Source of the DNA: Takakia lepidozioides
Taxonomy: Eukaryota > Streptophyta > Takakiopsida > Takakiales > Takakiaceae
Length of the DNA: 64,000 nucleotides
Assembly (NCBI GenBank): GCA_030704615.1
Contig: CM060734.1
Span: 36,472,042-36,536,041, forward strand
Reading direction: 5' to 3'
The notes below the pieces were generated by a model, which worked only from the letters and a program-made list of their open reading frames with translations, did not search any database and had not been told where the DNA came from. Within the stretch, counting starts at the first letter, position 1, and the number at the start of each line of letters is the position of its first letter. A program made the position numbers and the translations under genes. Shown here one piece after another: positions 55,678-64,000 of this stretch.

Positions 55678-56000
55678 AGCCTGTCTAAGGTCGTGGATAC
55701 TCGTCATATTGAAATGCAGGAACTCGACCGCAAATATCTAATCCAAGCTAAATCCCCTGCACCATTGGGATATGTACACATGATGTACCATAATAGGGGC
55801 ATGGAATGGATAAATCCCAGATAACTCATCAAAGAAGCCTTATTGGTTTTTGATCAGCCTGAATTTGTCAGCTTACTAAATGACATTGTTTTTGGCTCGG
55901 TACAAATTACTACCAACCAGCAAAAGTTTTTCGAGATTTCTGTTTTTCAGACGATTTGCAGAACAATCAAGGCACACATATGTTATAAAGCAGAATAGTT
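55678..56000 (+). pseudogene. Right half of the coding-like exon split by the gypsy element
   Basis: Leaving out the element and one ATGAT, the frame from 50440 continues without a break into SLSKVVDTRHIEMQELDRKY, then SPAPLGYVHMMYHNRGMEW, one stop at about 55819, and LLNDIVFGSVQITTNQQKFF to a stop near 55996. An open frame preserved across both flanks of an insertion argues that it was coding when the element landed. The family is not recognised. Confidence 0.45.
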
Positions 56001-57240
56001 TGTAATCCTCATAATAGTCATCATCATTGGAATTACAATATAATCGTCACTCGCCACTCAGTAAAGAGTATACAAGCTGCTCATAGACCGTATAACAAAT
56101 ACTCATGACAAACAAAATGACAAAACTTCATAATCATATAATATTAAAAAATAAGACTAATGTATAAGAGCAGAATTCACAGAACCTAAAGTAGTTCAGT
56201 TCAGATTCAAGTGTTGGTATTTGCTATGATATCTTTAATCAAATATCAGTTTTTGAAACAAAAGCTCAAGATTATCCAAAGCCAACTACAATTGCAACAA
56301 GTGAGGGCCATAACTATTGTGTTATATTAATATTTTTATATAATATTAAGGTATATTGATTCTATTCATATCTAAAAGCATCGTAAAAGACCATGAATAT
56401 GTTATAGGTGAGCTTTATAGATGTTTGTTCGTTCACAGAAGCTTTGGAACCTAAGTCTTGAACATGAGAGTATGATTGTGAATGTATTATTTCTATGGAA
56501 GAAAACAAAGTCTGTGCCAACTAAGGCTTTTTCGATATGCCGGCCACAAAAAAATGCTAAATAATGTAGAGCAAACATTGTACACAACGAATTATAGAAA
56601 TGAATCACTTCAACAAGATAAAAATTAGGTTGACATTGTATAATGTTACACTAAAAAAGTGACAAACAGATTGTCGGACAGCTTCATGCGTTGGTTCTTA
56701 GCACGGACTGCTTTCATCTTTCCTGAGACAGATTTGTTGAATTGTCCTTGTTCAACTACAAAGTTATGAATGTGCATTCTTGGGCAATTGAAGGATAGGG
56801 TGTCTCAGTTTGGACGTCATCAGATAGTTTTTCGGTGACTGTGCTTCATGTTATCTTTTTCTTTGTTCACAATAGTCCATCTTTATTGCAAAGGACATTG
56901 GTTCTTGTATACCGACCTATATACTATAACATTTTTTACGCAAATTTGAATGAACTATAAAAACGCTATGGACTTTTGAATCTCAAAACAATTTTTTTGT
57001 GCTATGGACTCTAAAAAACATATCTAAATGTAGCCAATTGTGATAAGGACAAAAAATCATGTGTAGAAATTGTGCAATGTTTGAATAGGTGAAAATAGTT
57101 TGGAAATCTATCGCATTTTTACCAAGCTATGGATTTTTTATACACCAAAAAACATGTGTTTTTCATTAGTCCATAGCATATTGTCTTTTGGATTTTTGGG
57201 ATATCATCTTTCACTAATAAATATACAAACATATAATCTA
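56001..57240. other. AT-rich spacer, no feature seen
   Basis: No coding-like frame or terminal repeats recognised. Low-complexity T- and A-rich runs. Confidence 0.35.
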
Positions 57241-57409
57241 GGTGATGTATGGACAAATGGTCATCAATATACGAAGCAAGACGTTTGTTTTGTTTCGTTT
57301 TGTAGCGTCGTTGAGATCTCCCAAACCGTGGGGCCCCGGTGCGGGTGCTTGGTGCCGTTGGAAAGCCCTCGGTGACAAGGGGTGCACCGGCTTGGTCTCA
57401 TGGTTTTTG

Positions 57410-57570
57410 GACCTACGGTGTGGGAGATCTGGAATTTCAAGTGCTTTGGGTCGTTGGAAATTCAAGAAAAATAGCAAAGTGGGCTTTCCAGGAGCAATGA
57501 TTGGCCCTTCATGTGGGAGATTTGGAATTTCAAATACTTTTGGTCGCTGGAAATTCGCAAAAAATAGCAA
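57410..57570. repeat. Two-copy tandem repeat, about 100-bp unit
   Basis: GTGGGAGATCTGGAATTTCA with the following TTTGGGTCGTTGGAAATTC and AAAATAGCAAAGTGG returns one unit later as GTGGGAGATTTGGAATTTCA, TTTTGGTCGCTGGAAATTC and AAAATAGCAAAGTGG. A third partial AAAATAGCAAAGTGGGC lies near 57610. The 131-codon frame here is a product of the repeat. Confidence 0.8.
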
Positions 57571-57679
57571 AGTGGATATATCAATATATGAAGCCTCAGG
57601 GGAGATTGCAAAAATAGCAAAGTGGGCAATGACATAGCGATCTTCCAAACTGTAGGTCTTTGGATACATTGGGGATTGC

Positions 57680-58210
57680 AGCCGACACTGGAGGTCACAC
57701 TTGGGCCTCTACATGGGAGATGCACTTGGATACCTGAATAGAAGATTGCACTTGGGCTTAGATTTCAATTTTTCACGCATGGGCCAACAAGAGACACAAC
57801 ATAAGAAATTGCACTTGGTCTTAAATAACAATAGACACTTTGGCATCTAAATGGGATATGCACTTGGATACATAAAAGATTGCACACTAGGCTTAGATGG
57901 GCCTCGACATGGGAGACGCACATGGGAGATGTCATTGGATACATATGAAACTTGGATACATAGGAGATTGCACTTGGGTTTAAATGGCAGTGGACACTTG
58001 GGCCTCTTAGATGGACCTCGACACAAGAGATGCACTAGGATACATAGGAAATTGCACTTGGTCTTAGATTTCAATTTTTCACACATTGGCCAGCGGCACA
58101 AGCTACCGTAAAGGTCGACTTGGGCTTCGACATAAGAGACGCATTTGGATACATAGGAGATTGCACATGGGCTTAGATGACCCTGGACACTTGGGCCAAC
58201 GGCACATGCT
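57680..58210. repeat. Diverged tandem repeats built on GATTGCACTTGGGCTTAGAT
   Basis: At least five units of about 100 bases combine CATGGGAGATGCACTTGGAT, ACATAGGAGATTGCACTTGG and GGACACTTGGGCC, with sub-repeats shuffled. Non-coding. Confidence 0.8.
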
Positions 58211-59389
58211 ACCTTAGTACACTTTAAGATTTGACTCCTAAAGTTTTTTTCAATTAAAATTAAATTTTCTAATAAATAATATTGGGGTTAGACCCTTTAC
58301 TAAAGATGTTAAGTATACTATTGTCTATCTTTATAAGAATCAAACTGAAAATATATGCTTAAAAAAATTAAAAAAAATGGACTTTCATGGACGTCACCAT
58401 CTGCAAAAAGTGAGACACCCTATCCTGCAACTACCCTCGATTGCACAAAATATTTTGCAATGACATTGCTTATTTTTGTCTACCAAATTACGAATATAGC
58501 CAATAAGATCCATACTTTCATGCCTTGATTCTCACTACACAATGCTTCCATGTTGAGTAAGGCTGAAAGGTCCGCCAAAATTCGGCATGTCCGGGCCGAA
58601 GCGCTATTTTATTGAAAAATCGCCAGATCTGGTTTTAGCGTGGGGGATAGCGTGGCAGGGTGGAGATGGTGAGCACGGCCCGTCAAACATTATATACCCT
58701 GGTAACAGGGGTGACGGTAAATTTTACAAGGACTGAGTAGTTGGTACTCCACGGTTGGGATGTTGGGACGGTAGGAGACCCGACAAAGATAGCCCCCAGG
58801 CAGGCCTGCCGCCCAATCACAATCTTGGCGTGTTGACCGATGACATTATATCTCTTGACCTCACAAATTTAATGTACAATGGTTGGCGGGGTCCCTGTAT
58901 GTTTGGAAAAAGTGCCGTGCGAGGCAGATTTAAGGTGGGGCCTGCAGCAATTCTACAGGGCTGAGGCAACCGTGGAGCAACATGTGCGGCCTTGTTAGGA
59001 CCCGCCATGCTAGATCGTCGTTTATGGGCAGGTACTGGGATACCGTGGAGATGCTCTAAGACCTCCATGTAATCAATTACGGATCTCACGTATTTGTCTG
59101 TGAGTAAAACAATACATACTTGTATAAGCCCCACCCAGTGCATAAGGCAGAGGCTTGGATAGGAGCTCACCAGCTCTGGTCATAGCCCAACCTATATAGA
59201 ATAAGCTACCGACGTAATCAGACAAATGTGGCACAAACATGGGATATATACCAAGGGGGGGGATTCAGGGATATACACCTAGGGGGAAGTGGGGTATACA
59301 AGGATGTACACCTAAAGGGGATACACAGAGGATATGAATGTTGAACAGAAAGGATTGTCACTAATGCTGCATCCAAATTTGGGCAATGT
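58211..59389. other. Spacer, no gene supported
   Basis: A few short frames without family signals. The phrases AGGGGGGGGATTCAGGGATA and GGGGATACACAGAGGATA near 59255-59335 form a small imperfect repeat at the edge of the retroelement fragment. Confidence 0.35.
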
Positions 59390-60497
59390 TATAAAGATTG
59401 TTCGAGCGGCTAGCATAAGCCACTACGAACTCTCTTCCCTCATCATCCACCTGTGTGAGCACCGCTCCAATCCCCAACATACTCCAATCTGTATGCAGCT
59501 GAAAAGGACGCCCCCCTGATAAGTCGTCTCAAGATGGGCGCTGAGGTCAACCTCGCCTTGAGCTCTTGAAAAGCTTGTTCTTATTCATCTTCCCACTGCC
59601 ACTCCTGGTCTACCTTGGTCAGCTTGGTTAGAGTCTTTGCAATGGCACTAAATCCCTTGACAAACCGTCTATAATAGTTTGCCAATCCCATGAAAGCTCG
59701 AACTCGGCTCACATCCATGGGGCGTGGAATCAGTGCAATGGCTTCTACCTTAATCTGTTGTACCCCCAATCCTCCATGATATATCATGTGACCCAGATAC
59801 TCAATTTGGTTGTGGAAAAACTTGCACTTCCCCGGATGTAACTTCAATCCGTGCGCCCTCAAGCGCTCAAATACCACCTGAAGGTGTCTCTCATGCTCCT
59901 CCACCGTAGCACTAAAGATGATGATGTCATCTATGTAGCACCGAGCAAACTCCACCCCTGCTAGAATCTTGTCCATGACTCTCTGAAACTCTGCAGGAGC
60001 GTTCTTAAGCCCAAATGGTAAGAACTGCCACTGGTATAGGCAATCCTTCCCGTGCTCATTGATCCCCCAGAATGTCGTCTTCTGCTTATCCGCCTCCTTG
60101 ATCGGCAACTGGTGATATCCAGATCGTAAATCCAAAGTGTTAAAGACCTTGGCATGCCCAATGACATCAAAGATCTCCTCTGGTGTTGGCATGGCATACC
60201 TATCGGACTTGGTCTGACGATTTACAGGCCGGTAATCACCGCACATACGTCTCTCCGTCCAATTGCCATAGATATCCTTCTTGGCTGGCATCACTGTGGC
60301 TGAAGCATATTCTCCACCAGATAGCTCCACCAAACCAGCCTCCCAAAAGTCCTGAGTCCTCATCTGAATCAAAGACCTCTCCATGTCACTGTATCTATAG
60401 GGTCTCCGAAAGATTGGCGTGTCAGTGGCCAATTCAATGCGAATCTCTTGACCCTTCAGTGCTCCCAAGTCCTTCAAACTGAAGGCAATTGTGTTTT
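59390..60497 (-). mobile_element. Truncated second copy of the methyltransferase-gypsy family (RT region)
   Basis: The minus strand carries a 298-codon open RT frame (60477-59581) with FRRPYRYSDMERSLIQMRTQ, CGDYRPVNRQTKSDRYAMPT, TLDLRSGYHQLPI, FLPFGLKNAPAEFQRVMDKI, ARCYIDDIIIFSATVEEHER and the thumb FMGLANYYRRFVKGFSAIAK. After a stop at 59581 the RNase H start continues to about 59390. It is close to 4390-5480 along its whole length and keeps the Gln and Arg codons that are stops there. Both ends are abrupt. There is no sign of the methyltransferase next to it. Confidence 0.9.
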
Positions 60498-61547
60498 TGT
60501 GCCTACCTTCTTAAAATGAGCCGCCGGTGTCAGAAGGAGACACTTCTATCTTTAACAATTTATAAAGGATTGGTCTCAAATGGGGTCAAAGCCAAACAAA
60601 CCGGATCAACTCTTGTATGGAAGGCCTTTGGTGCCTGCAAACTTCACTATCACGGTGCAGAAATGTTTTCACCTCATTGAGCTGTGCATTGAAGCAGGGC
60701 TCACATGAGAGAATGATACCTATACCTCCCCTCTTGGGAGCTATGCTTCAAAGCACAAGTGTTCGTGTTGAGGAAGCCAATAGTTGTGCATTATAGCACA
60801 GCTCATAGCGCAGAGGTTAGAAAAATAACTTTGGAAAATTGTGAATTCGAGTTAGCAAAGCTCATTTGTGTTTTTCTGATGTTCTTTATGTCCATGGACC
60901 ACAGTGGTTGAGCGCATGATGACATCTTAATACAAAACATTGGGCTGGGCATGGGCTCCTCTGTTGACACCTATAACAATCTATTTGCGAGTAATAACCC
61001 AAGACCGGTGCAAACCCGTTCAGCGACTAAAGCATTGTGAAGCAAGTGAACGAGCCGGAAAACAACCAAATGTGGAGATCTAATCCGGATTGCCTTCAAG
61101 GGGGGTTGGCATCCCATACGTACAGCGTGAGCAGAAAAGATTTGAGCAGGAAATCAAACCAACGTGAGCACAATCCCCAGTTATAATAAGGATAATATGT
61201 TTGCAAATGGAAATATAAGTAATAGGTGGACACAGGGTACTACTACGATAATAGGGTCAGTTACATGGTATATGAGTATATTTGAGCTAAAACCCTTTGA
61301 ACATACGGTAAAACACAAATATTTAATAGCGAACTATTAGGGAACTAGTTGTTATACTTGTACATTTTGAACTGCATCCAAAAATTCAAGCACATTAGAC
61401 GGAATAGAAGAGAACTCTGTAAAGCTTTATAACATACCCAAATGAGGTGACTGCGCAACAGTTAACAAGAACCTCTGGGTGGAGAAGTAAAACCCTGTAA
61501 TCGAAGGAAAAGAAAAAGACAAAAAAGCAAATCAAACTGATCTAGCA
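60498..61547. other. Spacer, no gene supported
   Basis: No recognised feature. A weak tRNA-like pair of boxes near 60808-60860 was not accepted. Confidence 0.35.
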
Positions 61548-62477
61548 TCACCTAGACATAGCTTGTGCCCTTTGTAACACCATAGAAACTCGCTGCCTAC
61601 ATAAGGCTACAAAAACAGAGGCATTGGGGGTATACACTGTCTGCAGATCTGGTGCAGAGGACGGTATACAATGATCACCAATTTTTGCTAGTCTCAGTAT
61701 TCTACTGAATAAGATGCACTCAGAGTATTGCCCAGGACGTTCAATTAGGAACTTGTCTAGCCGCAGTCTTTCCCAATTGAAGCTGCTGAAGGCACTGATG
61801 TCAACTAGCAGCATCAGAAGAGTCAGAACATCAAAGCTCAAATGCACCTCAGTTTCCTCTAGGGGATTCTGCTCCAGTTTCTCTCTGTTCTTTTCACCAA
61901 GCTCTGCCTTCCTCATTCTAAGATCTCCTTCCTTTGGTTTCCGTTTCTATTCTCTCTCATACTTCGTCATAAGGAGGCTGCCCCTCTGCTTTTAGTTTGC
62001 CTTATGGCCTTGCAAGGTTGTTTTTCCTTGCCTTAATTTGAAGATCCGGGCTCCGCTCCGTTTTATTTAAAACAGCAGAAAGTCCTTGTGCAGGAACTTT
62101 CCACTATGCAAATTGCAGGGAGACCCCTTGGTTCCAAGACCTGCAAAGAGAGCTTACAGATTCTATCCTCTCTACGCTCTTTTTTACAAAAATCAAACTC
62201 TACAATAAGCTTTTGTATGTGCAGCATTGTGCTGGCCTTCCTACCTTGTTTCTATCTGAAGGGTGATACTGAACTTCCTTGAAAATTTCCCTTGACTGTC
62301 CACTGGCCCCCTCCATGGGCTGCACCTTGAGCAGTAGGCTCTGTAAAGGGGCTAGGCCTTTACCTCTACCCTTGGGCATACTGTGTCCTGGTAAAAGTTC
62401 GGTTTCTTCTTCAGAAGTTTCTTGTGCTGTAGACTGATTCAATGACTGGTAGATCCATTGCATGTCCTTGCAGCTTT
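61548..62477 (-). other. 3' flank of the PhyH gene with two unrecognised open frames
   Basis: Minus-strand frames of 122 codons (61548-61916, with NWERLRLDKFLIERPGQYSE) and 93 codons (62200-62481, with TAQETSEEETELLPGHSMPK) have ordinary composition but no family I recognise. The second overlaps the end of the PhyH frame. They may be untranslated region or exons of a neighbour. Confidence 0.25.
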
Positions 62478-63305
62478 TCACATGTGCTTTTGTGTTGTCA
62501 TATCCGTCTCCTTTCCTACAGCATTCAAAACCTCCAACCTATCATTGTGAGAGTGTGTGAAACCCCTTTGACGCTCCTCTTTGACAGTTTCCTGAGAGCG
62601 AAACGCCAAAACCCATGCCCTCCGCCAGCTGTCTGAACTGAAATTTCCCCCAGATCCATGCAAAATTCTCTCATGGTGCACTGAGACATCCCCCCTATTC
62701 ATCTCGGCTGCCTTCGGCAAATCATGTTCTGAGAGAGTAGCAGCCAACGTGTGGGATTTGTCACGATCTCCATGAAGGGGTCCATGACATCTCAAATTCT
62801 TCTCCAGATGTGTATGTGGTACAAATTGAACACATCCATTTTCGACTCTTGAGTTATCGATTGCAAGCCAAAAGGATGCTGTCCGCGTATCTGTGGTGAC
62901 TGGCCAGTACGCCAGATCTTGATGCCTGAAAATAAAAAAGTTCAGATCCTCATCTTAACAAAGACATCCTTCAGATTTATAGAGCACCTTTCTATTGCAG
63001 CCAAAGTGACCTGGTAAAGAAGTGGGCACTGATTGATGAGAGAAGAGAGAAGGTATCCGAGAGAGAATGTACTCATAAGACGTTGTTTGCCATAGCCTTG
63101 AGGCCGGTATCCAAGAGAGAGAAAGCATGAGAGAGCAAGCCACATCCAGACATTGGCATCTTACCACTTGAATTCAGCATCAGGCTTGTTGGGTGGCTTA
63201 GCAAGGAGCTGGTCATAGTCTAACACCATGTCTGGCCCCAGAAGCTGCTTAGCAATTGATGCAGCTCGTCTCTCATAGATGTTGTCCTTCAAACTTTGGT
63301 TGTAC
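62478..63305 (-). CDS. Phytanoyl-CoA dioxygenase (PhyH)-like protein, last two exons
   Basis: Exons on the minus strand are 63165-63305 and 62478-62925, joined by a GT-AG intron that splits a Trp codon. The first codes YNQSLKDNIYERRAASIAKQ, GPDMVLDYDQLLAKPPNKPD. The junction yields the iron-binding WHQDLAYWP (His-x-Asp), followed by ASFWLAIDNSRVENGCVQFV, PHTHLEKNLRCHG, then VHHERILHGSGGNFSSDSWR and RRAWVLAFRSQE with the distal His and the Arg that holds 2-oxoglutarate. This is the usual order of the Fe(II)/2-oxoglutarate PhyH family. The substrate is unknown in most plants. The 5' exons were not found between 63306 and the window end, so the gene continues to the right. Confidence 0.88.
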
Positions 63306-63757
63306 CTACAAGGGCATGGAAAACCAAACTCAAAATGACACATTCAGAAAGATCATCACTCCCTCAAGAAACTACATGTGCAGCCGAAAGTGTTGATCAT
63401 AAGTGTAGGAATTACGAGAAGTATGTATGACCATCTCAGTCTGACCTTAATTCGTAAAGCAGGGCTGATATATATACATATATATATTTGTGGTTAGCCT
63501 GTCACCAACAAGACTATCGGCATAGACTCTGTTTCTAGCCATGCCATTGCCAACAATTTTGGAACAAACACATGCTTAAAACGAACTCAAGACATTGTTT
63601 GCAGTTTGCAGTAGCCTTGTGGCCATAGACCCTGCGCCCAGTTTGGGCAGAGCAAAAGGGAACAGGGACTACCTTTGTGAGGGGCTCACTCCGGCATGTG
63701 ACTTACCTTGATAGTGACAATTAGTTCGGGTTTTCCAGATATCCTCTAGAAAGCCCT

Positions 63758-63994
63758 TCACACAAGCATCCACTTGCTGTATGTGAGCTGCCCAGCAATT
63801 AGACCCCAACAGGGCAGGGCTTTAGGCTCAGCCTCAGGATTTTGTAAGTTGGTGAACAGAAGTGCAGGAACAATGTTCTTGATCGTCCTGAAGGCACTCT
63901 GATGAGAATATCCCAGACAATGTACCAGACGTTGGATATTGCCTTCAGGCTGCCCGCACATTGGGCATTTACAATCTCCTCTTCTTCTCTGCAT
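63758..63994 (-). pseudogene. Zinc-ribbon fragment, possibly LINE-type (zf-RVT-like)
   Basis: The minus-strand frame reads CKCPMCGQPEGNIQRLVHCL with a C-x2-C ... H-x-C arrangement, like the zinc-binding region that follows reverse transcriptase in plant LINE elements. The rest (GYSHQSAFRTIKNIVPALLF) gives no further clue. It lies in the probable 5' intron of the PhyH gene and is open at the window edge. Confidence 0.35.
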
Positions 63995-64000
63995 CTGTAT

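Noticed and set aside
57242-57637. 131- and 143-codon frames on both strands
   Set aside because: Both strands are open only because of the tandem repeat at 57410-57570.
60805-60865. GCGCAGAGGTTAG ... GTGAATTCGAG, possible tRNA-like boxes
   Set aside because: The boxes are weak and the intervening sequence does not fold as a tRNA.
61548-61916. RRP1-like protein, from the string RLRLDKF
   Set aside because: Seven residues of resemblance only. The rest of the frame does not follow that family.
63700-63790. Upstream exon of the PhyH gene ending at the GTAAGT donor at 63701-63706
   Set aside because: The reading phase needed to join 63305 gives a stop in the candidate exon, and no PhyH N-terminal motif is visible.
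1-64000. CRISPR arrays, bacterial operons, ribosome binding sites
   Set aside because: The window is eukaryotic nuclear DNA: spliced genes and plant retroelements. No regularly spaced short repeats with unique spacers occur.

Overview
The window looks like nuclear DNA of a land plant with a transposon-rich genome. It holds three intron-containing host genes in fair condition: a mitochondrial ISU-type Fe-S scaffold (9161-10626, minus), a double-domain Bet v 1/PR-10-like protein (29270-31208, plus) and a five-exon IQD calmodulin-binding protein (33901-37333, minus). A phytanoyl-CoA dioxygenase-like gene (62478-63305, minus) runs off the right side. The IQ67 domain, PR-10-like genes and Ty1/copia, Ty3/gypsy and hAT relics point to a land plant. 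A retroelement-borne cytosine methyltransferase and a TTAA-target transposon family suggest a non-flowering lineage (bryophyte, lycophyte or fern-like). The species cannot be settled from the sequence.

Layout. 1-300: short degenerate repeats. 912-7769: a decayed Ty3/gypsy element with gag, a retropepsin plus DNMT3/DRM-like C5 methyltransferase on the opposite strand, RT, RNase H, a deleted integrase and a PHD finger, then LTR sequence. 8005-8270: trihelix/Myb-like fragment. 9161-10626: ISU gene. 11212-12340: miniature LTR element. 12981-17467: TTAA-family pieces and two copia relics, one split by an 804-bp inverted-repeat transposon with an 8-bp target duplication. 18699-19014: copia-type LTR. 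19990-22259: broken hAT transposase. 23190-24000: Bet v 1 pseudogene. 24626-27670: a 3-kb TTAA-flanked element with internal repeats. 27880-28542: gypsy fragment and TTAA-element half. 29121-31208: Bet v 1 gene. 31330-33120: copia 5' end with an apparently captured RNA polymerase III subunit (RPC8-like) exon and unrecognised coding-like pieces. 33901-39600: IQD gene with its leader. 39600-46500: mostly featureless. 46567-48325: two more TTAA elements. 48957-56000: an unrecognised coding-like locus split by a complete 5.16-kb chromodomain gypsy element with an ATGAT target duplication. 57410-58210: tandem repeats. 59390-60497: a second copy of the RT of the methyltransferase-carrying family. 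62478-64000: PhyH gene and a zinc-ribbon fragment.

The most interesting system is the first element. One retrotransposon family combines a DNA methyltransferase with all visible catalytic motifs (a chromatin writer) and a C4HC3 PHD finger after the integrase (a likely histone reader). Every in-frame stop I checked in this copy can be explained by a C-to-T change on the coding strand, as expected of long-methylated DNA. The second notable item is a family of TTAA-flanked elements with CCCYTAA-type inverted ends and no visible transposase.
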